Below, piece after piece: positions 1 to 9,233 of a DNA stretch of 64,000 nucleotides. Position 1 is the stretch's first letter. Each line of letters opens with the position of its first letter. The notes beneath the pieces were generated by a model, which ran no database searches, was not told the DNA's origin, and saw nothing but the letters and a program-made list of their open reading frames with translations. The translations under genes and the position numbers were made by a program. Source of the DNA: an uncultured Holophagaceae bacterium (GTDB taxonomy: Bacteria; Acidobacteriota; Holophagae; Holophagales; Holophagaceae); NCBI GenBank assembly GCA_903913215.1, contig CAIWKE010000036.1, forward strand, positions 1-64,000, in the 5' to 3' direction.

Positions 1-35
1 ATCCCCGTCCATCACCGTTCATCCCCGGCGAAAAA
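1..35. repeat. CATCCCCG-type intergenic repeat arm (family 2), cut by window edge
   Basis: Three degenerate units of the form atccccgtcc / atcaccgttc / atccccggc run from the window edge and end in an A-tract. The same arrangement recurs at 36458, 44474 and 47467. At two of those sites a complementary arm exists; any partner here would lie outside the window. Confidence 0.6.
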
Positions 36-426
36 CGGCTCTGAGTTGTCTCCGCCTCCAGCCCATTTCCGCGTCTTCTGCGTCAGGTTTTTTCAGGGGT
101 GCAACCCAGCCGACCCCATGGTTGGATTGGCCCGAGACTCCCCGGTAAAGCGCGATGAACCGAAAAAGATCACTTCCGGCAAAGCCGGAAGCCGCCACGG
201 GTGGGGCCATCCTTCGGGCTAGGCCCAGGCGCGGCACTGGCTCGCCCTTGGGATTGAGACCCACTAGGGCGTCGCCAGCCAGGGACTGGAATACCCATTG
301 CTCGTAGCCCTCGCCCTGGATGAAGTCCAGAGGGCCGGGGTCGCGGCTCAGGGATTCCTCCACCACCTAGGCAGGAGCGACAGAGGCAGCGAAGAGCAGC
401 CAGAAAACCATCAACAAGCGACGCAT
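19..426 (-). pseudogene. Remnant of a peptide/solute-binding protein (SBP_bac_5-like), interrupted by TAG
   Basis: On the minus strand an ATG at 426 begins a 19-residue secretion signal (MRRLLMVFWLLFAASVAPA), immediately followed by an in-frame TAG at 369-367. The same frame then continues with VVEESLSRDPGPLDF and DALVGLNPKGEPVPRLG, which resembles the start of mature family 5 extracellular solute-binding proteins (dipeptide/oligopeptide ABC importers). The resemblance fades after about 50 residues and the frame ends at 19, so most of the usual 500-residue protein is missing. I read it as a decayed fragment. The family call rests on a short motif. Confidence 0.5.
66..87. repeat. Fragment of CNAAG-type intergenic repeat (family 1)
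   Basis: Read on the minus strand this stretch gives GACGCAGAAGACGCGGAAA, the same purine-rich unit with a period of about 8 nt that builds the hairpins at 31305, 37308, 39039 and 58008. No partner arm is visible. It adjoins a family 2 arm, an association also seen near 36.4 and 47.4 kb. Confidence 0.4.
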
Positions 427-490
427 GGGCGATCCCGATTTGCGCCCAGCATGGTCACCGCTGCTCCGGGGGTAAAGGGCGGGCCCCGAT

Positions 491-518
491 TTGACATAAT
501 GTGTAAGTTCTTTAATAC
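491..518 (+). promoter_or_regulatory. Possible promoter upstream of the ABC exporter
   Basis: An AT-rich island in a GC-rich gap (427-683). TTGACA at 491-496 is followed after 16 nt by TAATAC; a better -10-like TATAAA at 523 is spaced too far from it. Nothing else is recognisable in the gap. Confidence 0.25.
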
Positions 519-683
519 AAGGTATAAAAAGGTGTCTGATGCCTATTGGTCGGAAAACGACATGGAAGCAGACGAGACCGCGCAATACCTTGCCTGACTC
601 AGCGCGGCTTGGGGAGTTCCAACCTCTGGACCGCCACCCGCCTCGCTGAGCCTTCGCGGCCCCTGAAAATACGCGGCCTTCCA

Positions 684-2468
684 ATGGGTGTTGCTACTCT
701 GAATGCTGGAGGCCTGGTGGTGGATCTTTCGAAGTCGAAGTTGGCGTGGTGGTGGCCCCTGATGGCCCATCACCGGCGTACCTTGTACTGGGGCTTGGCG
801 GCCACGGTCTGGTGCAGCGTTGCGGCTTCGGTGGTGCCCTACTGGTCGGGTCGGGCCGTGAACGCTCTGGTCCGCTCGGACTGGCACGGCAGCCGGGTGA
901 ACCTGGTCTGGATGCTCGGTTTCACGGTGGTCGCGGGCATCGGCCGCTATCTGATGCGGAACACCCTCATCGGCCTCAGCCGCGATGTAGAGCGGGAGCA
1001 GCGGGAGAGCCTCTACCTCTTCCTGCTGGGTCGTCCCTTCGCCTTTTACGAGCGGCAGCGGGTCGGCGATCTCATGTCCCGCCTGGGCGATGACGTGGGC
1101 ACGGTCCGCATGGCCACGGGGCCCGGCCTCATGAGCTTCCTGCAAGTGCTCAGCATCCTGCCCGTGACCCTGGGCCTCATGTTCCACACCAGTTGGCGCC
1201 TCACGGTGGCGGTGATGCTGCCGTTCTCCTTCCTGGCCCTGGGTTTCTACATCATCGGGAAGTGGAGCCACATGGTGCAGCAGAAGCTACAGCTGGCCTT
1301 CTCGGCCCTGTCCACCTTCAGCCACGAGACCATCAGCGGTGAGCGGGTGGTGCAGGCCTTCGGGCTTGAGGAGGCCCGGGTGGCCCAGTTCAGCGCCCTC
1401 AGCCACCGCCACGCCTCGCTCAGCATGAAGCAGTCCGTGATCTTCAGCGCCTATGCGCCCCTATCGGCCCTCATCGGCGGGCTCTCGGCCCTGGTGCTGG
1501 TCTCCTATGGCGGCAGTCTGGTGCTGCGGGGGGCCTTGAACCTGGGCGATCTCACGGCCTTCACGGGCTTTCTGGTGGCCCTGGCCTGGCCCATGATGAG
1601 CCTGGGCTGGTCCGTGAACCTCTTTCAGCGGGCCCACGCCGGGCAGGAGCGCCTGGATCAGCTGCTCCACAGCCCCGAGCCCACGCTGCCCCCGGCACAG
1701 GCCATCGTTCTGCCGGAAGTTCCGGCGGCCCTGCGCCTGGAGGGTCTCAGCCATCGTTTCGAGACGGGCCGGGGCCTGGGGCCCCTGGACCTGGACCTGG
1801 CCCCGGGCGACAGCCTGGCGGTGGTGGGCGGCATCGGCTCGGGCAAGACCCTGCTGCTCCAGGTGCTGGCGGGGCTGCGCGAGCCCCAGCAGGGCCGCCT
1901 GCTGGTGGACGGCGAGCCCCTGTCCGAGGCCAACCTGCGGCGGCACTGGGCCGGCCTGGGCTGGGTGCCTCAGGAGGCCTTCCTCTTCTCGGACACGTTG
2001 AGGGTGAACCTGGCCATGGGCCACCCCGATGCCACCGAGGATGAGATCTGGGAAATCGCCCGGGTGGTGGCCATGGACGAGCTGATCCGCCGCTTGCCCG
2101 ACGGGCTGGACACCATCGTGGGTGAGCGGGGCGTGATCCTCAGCGGGGGCGAGCGTCAGCGCACGGCCCTGGCCCGGGCCCTGCTGCGCCGGCCACGGCT
2201 GCTGCTGCTGGATGATGCCCTATCGGCTGTGGACGCCGAGACAGAGAGCCGCATCCTGGAGAACCTGCGGAGCTTCCTGGGGAAGTCCACCCTGGTGGTC
2301 GCCACGCACCGGGTCTTTGTGGCGGAGACCTGCGCCCGGATCCTGGTCCTGGAGGAAGGGCGGGCCATCCAGCTGGGTCGCGCCGAGATCCTGGCTGAAC
2401 AGGTCGGCACCTTCGCCCGCCTGAAGCGACTGCAGAGCCTGGAGCGCGAGATCGTGGGCGGGTTATAG
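684..2468 (+). CDS. ABC transporter, fused permease and ATPase (MsbA/MdlB-like exporter half)
   Basis: 594 residues from the ATG at 684 (MGVATLNAGG). An in-frame ATG at 762 would start nearer the first membrane helix; the long upstream extension of the frame has no family character. An N-terminal six-helix ABC exporter membrane domain is followed by an ATPase domain with Walker A GGIGSGKT near residue 382, signature LSGGERQR near 486, Walker B LLLLDD near 505 and H-loop VATHR near 538. It should work as a dimer in the inner membrane, exporting lipid, peptide or drug. No partner half-transporter is adjacent, so a homodimer or a distant partner is likely. Substrate unknown. Confidence 0.9.
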   Translation: MGVATLNAGGLVVDLSKSKLAWWWPLMAHHRRTLYWGLAATVWCSVAASVVPYWSGRAVNALVRSDWHGSRVNLVWMLGFTVVAGIGRYLMRNTLIGLSRDVEREQRESLYLFLLGRPFAFYERQRVGDLMSRLGDDVGTVRMATGPGLMSFLQVLSILPVTLGLMFHTSWRLTVAVMLPFSFLALGFYIIGKWSHMVQQKLQLAFSALSTFSHETISGERVVQAFGLEEARVAQFSALSHRHASLSMKQSVIFSAYAPLSALIGGLSALVLVSYGGSLVLRGALNLGDLTAFTGFLVALAWPMMSLGWSVNLFQRAHAGQERLDQLLHSPEPTLPPAQAIVLPEVPAALRLEGLSHRFETGRGLGPLDLDLAPGDSLAVVGGIGSGKTLLLQVLAGLREPQQGRLLVDGEPLSEANLRRHWAGLGWVPQEAFLFSDTLRVNLAMGHPDATEDEIWEIARVVAMDELIRRLPDGLDTIVGERGVILSGGERQRTALARALLRRPRLLLLDDALSAVDAETESRILENLRSFLGKSTLVVATHRVFVAETCARILVLEEGRAIQLGRAEILAEQVGTFARLKRLQSLEREIVGGL

Positions 2469-2529
2469 GGCATAGCCCAAGGCCCGCGGCCAAAATCAAC
2501 CCGCCGGTGGGTTGTTCCGATGCGGTGGC

Positions 2530-2904
2530 ATGCTGGATGCCGAAAGCCGACGCAAGACCGTTCGGATCACCCTGGATGACCGGTACACCCTGCGCTTCGA
2601 GGTGGAGGGGCGGGTGTTCCGAAGCGTGGAGTTGACCAACATCTCCATGGGGGGACTGGGCCTCAAGGTGGATCACCGCGAGGCGGTGCGCATGCAGGTG
2701 GGCACCCTCCTCAAGGGCATGGTCTTTGAGCACCCCCTCATGCCCAAGGTGAAGGTGGATGGGGAGGTCCGGCACCTCATGGGCCAGAACCTCCACAACG
2801 CCGACGGCAAGGTGATTGTGGGGGTCCAATTCCACAATCCTAGTCCGGGCGTGATGATCCTGATCCAGGAATACATCGAGGGGCGGCTGGAGTTGGAGAG
2901 CTGA
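2530..2904 (+). CDS. PilZ domain protein (predicted c-di-GMP binding)
   Basis: 124 residues from the ATG at 2530; a TTG at 2512 would add six. RKTVR near the N-terminus matches the RxxxR half of the PilZ c-di-GMP site and NISMGG matches the [D/N]xSxxG half, so binding residues are intact. There is no other domain, so it probably acts as a small effector or adaptor. It is convergent with and abuts the GspE/PilB gene, whose N-terminus looks like an MshEN domain, itself a known c-di-GMP binder. A link to pilus or secretion control is plausible. Confidence 0.85.
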   Translation: MLDAESRRKTVRITLDDRYTLRFEVEGRVFRSVELTNISMGGLGLKVDHREAVRMQVGTLLKGMVFEHPLMPKVKVDGEVRHLMGQNLHNADGKVIVGVQFHNPSPGVMILIQEYIEGRLELES

Positions 2905-4536
2905 TTAGGCCCCGTCGCGGAAGGTCACCTTGTTGATTTCCGCAAACGTCGTGACTCCAGTCCGGACCTTCTCCACGGCACTGTCCCGCAGGAACTGCAT
3001 GCCCCCCCGGCGGGCGGCGGCCTTCACTTCGCGGACCGGGGCCCGCTGGATGAGCAGCTCCCGCAGTTCGTCGTTGAGGCCCATGAACTCAATGATGGCC
3101 TGGCGGCCCCGGAAGCCGGTGCCGTGGCACTCCACGCAGCCCACCTTGTCGAAGAGCTTGGCCTCCCGCAGCCAGGCCTCGTCCACGCCGTTCTCCTCCA
3201 GCTCCTGGGGACTGGGCATGGGGGCGGGGCGCTTACACTTGGGGCAGAGCACGCGCACCAGGCGCTGGGCCAGGATGCAGTTGAGGGAGGACACGAAGTT
3301 GTAGACCTCGACGCCCATGTGCTGGAAGCGGCCGAGCACGTCCAGCACGTTGTTGGCGTGGACGGTGGTGAAGACCAGGTGACCCGTGAGGGCGGACTGG
3401 ATGGCGATCTGGGCGGTCTCGGGGTCGCGGATCTCGCCCACGAGGATCTTGTCGGGGTCATGGCGCAGGATGGAGCGCAGGCCCAGGGCGAAGGTGAGGC
3501 CCTTCTTCTCGTTCACGGGGATCTGGGTCACGCCCTCAAGCTGGTACTCGACCGGATCCTCGATGGTGATGATCTTGTCCTCGGGGGACTTGATCTCGCT
3601 GAGGACGGCGTAGAGGGTGGTGGTCTTGCCCGAGCCTGTGGGGCCTGTGACTAGGAACATGCCGTAAGGCTCCCGGGCGAAGCGGCGCAGGCGCTTCAGC
3701 TCGTGGTCGGAGAAGCCCAGGATCTCCAGGGTCAGGGTCTGGAACTCCTCGGTGAGGTTCTCCTTGTCGAGGATGCGGATGACCGCGTCTTAGCCGTGGA
3801 TGGTGGGCATGATGCTCACTCTGAAATCGATGGCCCGGCCGCGCACCTTGAGCTTGAAGCGGCCGTCCTGGGGCTTGCGCTTCTCGGCGATGTCCAGCTC
3901 GGACATGACCTTGATGCGGCTGATGATGGGTGAGGCGAAGCGGCGGTCGATGGGCTCGGCGGCGGTGTAGAGGCTGCCGTCGATGCGGTACTTGATCTGG
4001 AAGCCCGTGGCCGTGGTCTCCAGGTGGATGTCCGAGGCCCGGCGCTGCAGGGCGTTGAAGATGGTGGTGTCCACCAGGCGGACGATGGGGGCCTCGTCCT
4101 TGTCTGTGAGCCGCTCCAGGTCCAGGACCTCGTCGTCCCATTCCTCCTCGTGGAGCACCTGGACCTTGAGCGCCTCGCCGGCCTCGTCCATGACCTTCTG
4201 GCCGCTCTCAGACTTCTTGAGCACTTCCTGGATCTGGGCCAGGGGGGCGCCGGCAAAGCGCAGGGGCCGCTTCAGCCGCTGGCGCAGCATGTCCTGGGTG
4301 GGGAGGTCCAGAGGGTCGGCCATGGCCAGCCAGAGGGCGCCCTCCCGCTCCTGGACGGGCACGAAGTGATGTTTGAACATCAGATCCAGGGGCAGGGCCT
4401 GAAAGAGGGCGAAGTCCACGGTCTCCCGGGTGAGGTCCAGGGTGGGATAGAGCTCCCGGACCGGACGGAAGTCGTCCTTGCTGCGGTCGTTAGGCTCCAC
4501 CGCGTCGGCGGGAACCGGGGGATTGGAAGTGGCCAT
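2905..4536 (-). pseudogene. GspE/PilB-type secretion/pilus ATPase split by a premature TAA
   Basis: One frame runs from ATG 4536 to the stop at 2905 (544 codons) except for a TAA at 3792-3790. The N-terminal part has an MshEN-like domain (about residues 40-115) and the N2 domain up to MPTIHG. The frame resumes as DAVIRILDKE, then GPTGSGKTTT (Walker A), DPDKILVGEIRD (Walker B), TTVHANN and the zinc motif CPKC...CVEC. Homologues usually carry Glu after PTIHG, so one GAA-to-TAA change explains the break. Every other motif is intact, implying a recent mutation, a sequencing error or readthrough. An internal ATG at 3660 starts right at the ATP site. PilB versus GspE cannot be settled here. Confidence 0.85.
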
Positions 4537-4621
4537 GGATGAATCCTACCGGAAGCGGAATGAACGGGGACGCCCGATTCGGGCAAGGGTCACAACCGAC
4601 CGGCAGGTCGGGTCTGAGAGA

Positions 4622-4651
4622 TTGACCCCACGTCAAGGGACAGCCCACAAT
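4622..4651 (+). promoter_or_regulatory. Candidate sigma-70-type promoter of the nuo operon
   Basis: TTGACC at 4622-4627 is followed after 18 nt by CACAAT at 4646-4651, 20 nt before the nuoA ATG, with a GGGAGGG ribosome site between. The gap also serves the divergent GspE/PilB gene. Motif-level evidence only. Confidence 0.35.
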
Positions 4652-4671
4652 CAGGTTGTCTGGGAGGGCCC

Positions 4672-5025
4672 ATGCGTGGGTATGCGCCAATTCTGCTTCT
4701 GGTTCTCATCGCGTTGGTCCTGCCGCCCCTGGTCTGGACCATCTCGAAGCTCTTGAGACCCACGTTTCCAAGTGCCAACAAGTATTCAGCCTATGAGTGC
4801 GGCATCACCGCGCCCACCGAGGCCCGGGAGAAATTCAGCGTTCGTTACTATTTGGTAGCAGTGATGTTCCTGGTGTTCGATGTGGAAACGGTCTTCCTCA
4901 TGCCCTGGGCCATTCAGATGAAGGAACTGGCCCTCTTCGGCCTCATCGAGATGGGTATCTTCCTGTTTCTGCTGCTCTTCGGCTACGGCTACATCTGGAC
5001 CAAGGGAGCCCTGACATGGGAGTAA
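4672..5025 (+). CDS. nuoA: NADH-quinone oxidoreductase subunit A
   Basis: 117 residues with three membrane helices. The conserved matrix [15 protein letters not shown] loop and the [13 protein letters not shown] helix identify subunit A of complex I, a small membrane-arm protein at the junction with the quinone site. It is the first gene of an 11-gene run on one strand and is preceded by a strong GGGAGGG ribosome site. Its 3' end overlaps nuoB by 10 nt. Confidence 0.95.
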   Translation: MRGYAPILLLVLIALVLPPLVWTISKLLRPTFPSANKYSAYECGITAPTEAREKFSVRYYLVAVMFLVFDVETVFLMPWAIQMKELALFGLIEMGIFLFLLLFGYGYIWTKGALTWE

Positions 5026-5525
5026 ACCAGCCCACCGCCCTTGAGCATGTGCTCATTACCACCAAGGTGGAAAAAGTCATCAACTGGGCCCGGGCTTCGA
5101 GCGTGTGGCCCATGACCTTCGGCCTGGCCTGCTGCGCCATCGAGATGATGGCCGCCGGCGCCAGCAAGTTCGACTTCGACCGCTTCGGCGCCGGCATCTT
5201 CCGCGCCACGCCCCGCCAGAGCGACCTCATGATCGTGGCCGGCACCGTCACCTACAAGATGGCGCCCGTGATCAAGAAGCTCTACGACCAGATGCCCGAG
5301 CCCAAGTGGGTCATCGCCATGGGCTCCTGCGCCACGGCCGGTGGGCCCTTCGACTCCTACCACACCATCCAGGGCGTGGATAAGGTCATCCCGGTCGATG
5401 TCTTCATCCCCGGCTGCCCGCCCAAGCCTGAAGCCCTCATCTACGGCTTCCTGAAGCTGCAGGACAAGATCATGACCAGCAGCATCGCCGACCGCTACAA
5501 GGACATCTTCGAGGAGGTCGGCTGA
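5016..5525 (+). CDS. nuoB: NADH-quinone oxidoreductase subunit B (N2 cluster protein)
   Basis: 169 residues from the ATG at 5016, which overlaps the end of nuoA; the upstream frame extension is not family-like. The four N2 [4Fe-4S] ligands are in place: the tandem cysteines of [10 protein letters not shown] (C39, C40), GSCATAGG (C105) and PGCPPKPEA (C134). N2 is the last iron-sulfur centre before quinone. Translationally coupled on both sides. Confidence 0.96.
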   Translation: MGVNQPTALEHVLITTKVEKVINWARASSVWPMTFGLACCAIEMMAAGASKFDFDRFGAGIFRATPRQSDLMIVAGTVTYKMAPVIKKLYDQMPEPKWVIAMGSCATAGGPFDSYHTIQGVDKVIPVDVFIPGCPPKPEALIYGFLKLQDKIMTSSIADRYKDIFEEVG

Positions 5526-6403
5526 TGGCTGAACCCATCGAACCCCAGGCCCCTGCAGCGCCAGAGGCTCCGGCGGGACCCTACGTCTACGACCATGCCG
5601 CGGCTCCCTTTCGCCAGGTCGTGATGCCCAAGACTGTGCCCCTGCCCAGCTTCCGCACCTACACCGCCGAAGTGGCTGCCGCTGCAGCCGCGGACGAGGC
5701 CAAGTGGCAGAAGCAGCTGGCGGACTTTGAGGTGGCCAAGACCAAGGCCGAGACCGAGGGCAAGGATGCCCCCAAGCCTCCGGTTCGCGCGGTGCCTCGC
5801 AAGGATGACAACGACATGAAGACACCCTGGCCCGTGGCGGCCACGGACGCGGACCTGCTCAAGCTGCAGGAGCTGCTGGGGGATTCCGTCGAGGAGTGCT
5901 TCGAGCAGGCCGGCGAGCGGGTCTGCCAGGTGAAAAAGGAAGCCATCCTTGAGGCCCTCAGGGTCTGTCGGGAGGAGCCGAGCCTGAAATACGAGATGCT
6001 GGCCGATCAGTCCGCCACCCACTACCCGGCGGCCAAGGACTTCGCATTCTCCATCGTCTACCACCTCACCAGTGTCAGCCGCAGCAAGCGGCTCCGTCTG
6101 CGGATCCTGGTGCCCGAGGGCTTCATCCCCGAGAGCGCCTGCGATCTCTACCCCAGCGCCAACTGGATGGAGCGCGAGATCTACGACATGCTCGGCATCC
6201 GCTTCGCGAACCACCCGGACATGACCCGCATCCTCTGCCCAGAGGACTGGGAGGGCTACCCCCTGCGGAAGGAATACCCGACCGTGGGCTGGGGCCAGCG
6301 CGACATCGACTTCCGGGATGACCGCGGCGGGGTACTCAACCGCCTCGCCATGGAAAAGGCCGGTCAGCTGGGCATCAATCTGAAGCAACCCAAGGCGGAT
6401 TAG
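5525..6403 (+). CDS. nuoC: NADH-quinone oxidoreductase subunit C, with N-terminal extension
   Basis: 292 residues; overlaps the nuoB stop by one base. The 30-kDa subunit signature is in the C-terminal half (PSANWMEREIYDMLGIRF, then GYPLRKEYP). The first roughly 100 residues are an Ala/Pro-rich and charged extension, much of it predicted helical, that is not part of the core NuoC fold; bacterial NuoC alone is commonly 150-220 residues. It belongs to the peripheral arm with NuoB and NuoD. The role of the extension is unknown. Confidence 0.93.
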   Translation: MAEPIEPQAPAAPEAPAGPYVYDHAAAPFRQVVMPKTVPLPSFRTYTAEVAAAAAADEAKWQKQLADFEVAKTKAETEGKDAPKPPVRAVPRKDDNDMKTPWPVAATDADLLKLQELLGDSVEECFEQAGERVCQVKKEAILEALRVCREEPSLKYEMLADQSATHYPAAKDFAFSIVYHLTSVSRSKRLRLRILVPEGFIPESACDLYPSANWMEREIYDMLGIRFANHPDMTRILCPEDWEGYPLRKEYPTVGWGQRDIDFRDDRGGVLNRLAMEKAGQLGINLKQPKAD

Positions 6404-6412
6404 GAGCGGACG

Positions 6413-7513
6413 GTGTTCAAGAACGAGGAAATGGAAATCAACCTCGGGCCGCAGCACCCCTCCACCCACGGTGTGCTGCGGGTGAAGCTGCGTCTCGACG
6501 GCGAAACCGTCACCAAGTGCACGCCGGTCATCGGCTACCTGCACCGTGGCGTCGAGAAGATCTGCGAGAACAAGACCTTCTTCCAGGGTCAGGTGTGGAC
6601 GGACCGCATGGACTATGTGGCCTCCATCAGCAACAACCTGGGCTGGGCCGAGGGTGTCGAGAAGCTCTTCGGCATCGAGACGCCTCGCCGCGCCCGCTAC
6701 ATCCGTACCATGCTCACGGAGCAGAACCGCCTGGCCTCCCACCTGTTGTGGCTGGCCACCCATGCCCTGGACATCGGGGCCATGACGGTCTTCCTCTACG
6801 CCTTCCGCGAGCGCGAGTACCTGCTGGATCTCTTTGAAGCCTTCTGTGGCGCCCGCCTCACCACCACCGCCTTCCGCATCGGCGGACTGCGCGAGGACCT
6901 GCCCCCGGGCTTCATCAAGAATGCGCAGGCCTTCCAGGATCGCTTCCTGGCTTGCATCGATGAATACGAGGAACTCCTCACGGAAAACCGCATCTGGAAG
7001 AAGCGCACAGTGGGCGTGGCCAAACTCAATGCCGAGGACTGCATCGCCCTGGGCGTGACGGGCCCCGTACTGCGGGCTGCCGGCGTCCCCTACGACATCC
7101 GCAAGGCCTTCCCCAGCGCCGCCTACGCGGAGATGGACTTCGAGATCCCCACCCGCACCGAGGCCGACACCTATGCCCGGTACCTGGTGCGCCTGGCGGA
7201 AATGCGCCAGAGCCACCGCATCATCCAGCAGTGCATTGATGGCCTGCCCGAAGGCCCGGTCATGGCGAAGATCCCCAAGATCCTCAAGTCTGAGGTCAAC
7301 GAGGTCTACCACCCCATCGAGGCCCCCAAGGGTGAGCTGGGCTACTACTTCGTGGCCGAAAAGGGCGGCACCATGCCCTATCGCATGCACGTCCGGGCCC
7401 CGAGCTTCGTGAACCTTCAAGCCCTCCCCAAGATGACCGAAGGCCGCCTCCTGGCCGACGTGATCGCCGCCATCGGCACCCTCGACGTGGTGCTGGGCGA
7501 GATTGACCGCTGA
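6413..7513 (+). CDS. nuoD: NADH-quinone oxidoreductase subunit D (49-kDa, quinone site)
   Basis: 366 residues from a GTG at 6413. [12 protein letters not shown] near the N-terminus is the conserved quinone-site segment with its key His. [24 protein letters not shown] and the C-terminal [12 protein letters not shown] and DVVLGEIDR complete the family pattern. NuoC and NuoD are separate genes here, unlike the NuoCD fusion of enterobacteria. The protein lines the quinone cavity with NuoB. Confidence 0.96.
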   Translation: MFKNEEMEINLGPQHPSTHGVLRVKLRLDGETVTKCTPVIGYLHRGVEKICENKTFFQGQVWTDRMDYVASISNNLGWAEGVEKLFGIETPRRARYIRTMLTEQNRLASHLLWLATHALDIGAMTVFLYAFREREYLLDLFEAFCGARLTTTAFRIGGLREDLPPGFIKNAQAFQDRFLACIDEYEELLTENRIWKKRTVGVAKLNAEDCIALGVTGPVLRAAGVPYDIRKAFPSAAYAEMDFEIPTRTEADTYARYLVRLAEMRQSHRIIQQCIDGLPEGPVMAKIPKILKSEVNEVYHPIEAPKGELGYYFVAEKGGTMPYRMHVRAPSFVNLQALPKMTEGRLLADVIAAIGTLDVVLGEIDR

Positions 7514-7524
7514 GGACGACACCG

Positions 7525-8682
7525 ATGCCGACGATGACGCTGACACAAACCTTGGTGATGGGCCTGCTCCAGTGCGTGGCCGTGCTGATCCTCATCTTCG
7601 TGATGGTGCCCCTCCTCACCTTCGCCGAGCGCAAGGTCATCGGCTACATCCAGGTCCGCCTGGGGGCCACCCGCACCGCTGGCGGCCTCGTGGGCATCAC
7701 GGGCGCCCTCAACCGCGGAATGTGGGCCATGGGCAAGCTGCCTGTGCTGTCCATCCTGCGTGGCCTGCCCGTGTTCATCGCGGACATCCTGAAGCTGATC
7801 CTCAAGGAAGACATCATTCCGGCCAAGGCCGAGCGCAGCGTCTTCACGCTCGCTCCCATCATCTCGGTCATGGCCGCCTTTGGCGTCTTCTCCGCTATCG
7901 CCTTCTTCCCCGGCGTGCTCTTCACCTTCCCTGCCAAGTTCCCCATTGTGGGCGGGCTGCCCTTCATGGGCTTCATTTCCGATGTGAATGTAGGCGTGCT
8001 CTACATCCTCGGGCTGTCGTCCGTGGGTGTCTACGGCATCGTCCTGGGTGCCTGGGCTTCCAACTCGAAGTACCCCCTCTTGGGCGGGCTCCGCAGCGCG
8101 GCCCAGATCATCAGCTATGAAGTGCCCCTCACCTTGAGCCTGCTGACCCCCGTGGTCCTGGCCGGATCTCTCAACTTCAAGGATCTGTCCATCCGCCTTT
8201 CCACCGGTGCCGATATGCACTGGCTGGGCGCCATCCCCTTGTTCGTCGGCTTCCTGGTCTACACGACCTGCGGGTTCGCCGAGACGAACCGCACGCCCTT
8301 CGATCTGCCCGAGGCCGAGACCGAGTTGGTGGCAGGCTTCCACACCGAGTATTCAGGCATGAAGTTCGGGTTCTTCTACCTGGCCGAGTACACCAACATG
8401 ATCGTGGTGTCCTGCTTCGCCAGTGCTTTCTTCCTGGGGGGCTACTACCTGCTGCCCTTCGGATTGCAGCGGCTGATCCCGGCCTCGGTGCCCTTCCTGG
8501 GCCAGCCGAGCATCCTCTTCTTCTTCCTGAAGGTGTTCGCGATCCTCTTCCTCTTCCTGTGGGTGCGGGCCACGCTGCCCCGCTACCGCTATGACCAGCT
8601 CATGGATGTGGGTTGGAAGTGGCTGATCCCCCTGACCCTCGTGAACCTCTTCGTGGCGGGCCTCATCCGCTACGCGTTCTGA
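7525..8682 (+). CDS. nuoH: NADH-quinone oxidoreductase subunit H
   Basis: 385 residues, eight to nine membrane helices. FAERKVIGYIQVRLG and the later TCGFAETNRTPFDLPEAETEL segment are hallmark NuoH sequences, with the acidic residues of the E-channel. It sits directly after nuoD. Finding nuoH here means nuoE, nuoF and nuoG, which usually lie between D and H, are missing from the cluster. NuoH anchors the peripheral arm to the membrane arm and forms the quinone entry. Confidence 0.96.
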   Translation: MPTMTLTQTLVMGLLQCVAVLILIFVMVPLLTFAERKVIGYIQVRLGATRTAGGLVGITGALNRGMWAMGKLPVLSILRGLPVFIADILKLILKEDIIPAKAERSVFTLAPIISVMAAFGVFSAIAFFPGVLFTFPAKFPIVGGLPFMGFISDVNVGVLYILGLSSVGVYGIVLGAWASNSKYPLLGGLRSAAQIISYEVPLTLSLLTPVVLAGSLNFKDLSIRLSTGADMHWLGAIPLFVGFLVYTTCGFAETNRTPFDLPEAETELVAGFHTEYSGMKFGFFYLAEYTNMIVVSCFASAFFLGGYYLLPFGLQRLIPASVPFLGQPSILFFFLKVFAILFLFLWVRATLPRYRYDQLMDVGWKWLIPLTLVNLFVAGLIRYAF

Positions 8683-8692
8683 GAGAGGACCC

Positions 8693-9202
8693 ATGAGCTT
8701 CCTGAGAACCCTCATCCCTTTTGACATCATCGGTGGCCTCACGGTCACCGGCCGCTACTTCGGCAAGGTCTTCTTCTCGGCCAACCGCAAGAAGATCCGC
8801 GCCAACCTCGCACACTTCACCCAGGAATATCCTGAAGTGCCGGTGAAGCTGCAGCCCCGCTTCCGGGGTCGCCTCACGCTGCTCAAAGACGAGCAGGGCG
8901 AGATCAAGTGCGTGTGCTGCCTGGCCTGCGAAAAGATCTGCCCCACCCAGGTCATCACCATCGAAAAGGGCAAGAAGGAGGGGCGCAAGATGCCCTTCCC
9001 CGTGCGCTACGACTTCGAGATGGAGCGCTGCATCTTCTGCGAGTTCTGCGTGGAAAGCTGCGGCTTCGACTCCATCATCCTCAACCACCAGTTCGAACTG
9101 GCGGGCTACAACCGCGAGGACTTCTCCCTCGGCATGGACGGCCTCGGCCATAACATGTTCGAGCCCTCCCCTGTTGGCCGCCACAGCGTGGCTGAGGACT
9201 GA
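8693..9202 (+). CDS. nuoI: NADH-quinone oxidoreductase subunit I (2x[4Fe-4S] ferredoxin-like)
   Basis: 169 residues with two [4Fe-4S] motifs: CVCCLACEKICP (C73, C76, C79, C83) and CIFCEFCVESCG (C113, C116, C119, C123). The second motif ends CG where CP is usual, a mild variant that keeps all four ligands. These are clusters N6a and N6b, which hand electrons to N2. In complexes without NuoEFG this is a plausible docking site for ferredoxin. Confidence 0.95.
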   Translation: MSFLRTLIPFDIIGGLTVTGRYFGKVFFSANRKKIRANLAHFTQEYPEVPVKLQPRFRGRLTLLKDEQGEIKCVCCLACEKICPTQVITIEKGKKEGRKMPFPVRYDFEMERCIFCEFCVESCGFDSIILNHQFELAGYNREDFSLGMDGLGHNMFEPSPVGRHSVAED

Positions 9203-9233
9203 ACCTTCCCTTCGCGCAATCCCGAGGACGCCC

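Noticed and set aside
590-655. tRNA-like 3' half (gttccaacctc then ggaccgccacc)
   Set aside because: No matching acceptor 5' strand, D arm or anticodon arm upstream, and only four of five T-stem pairs.
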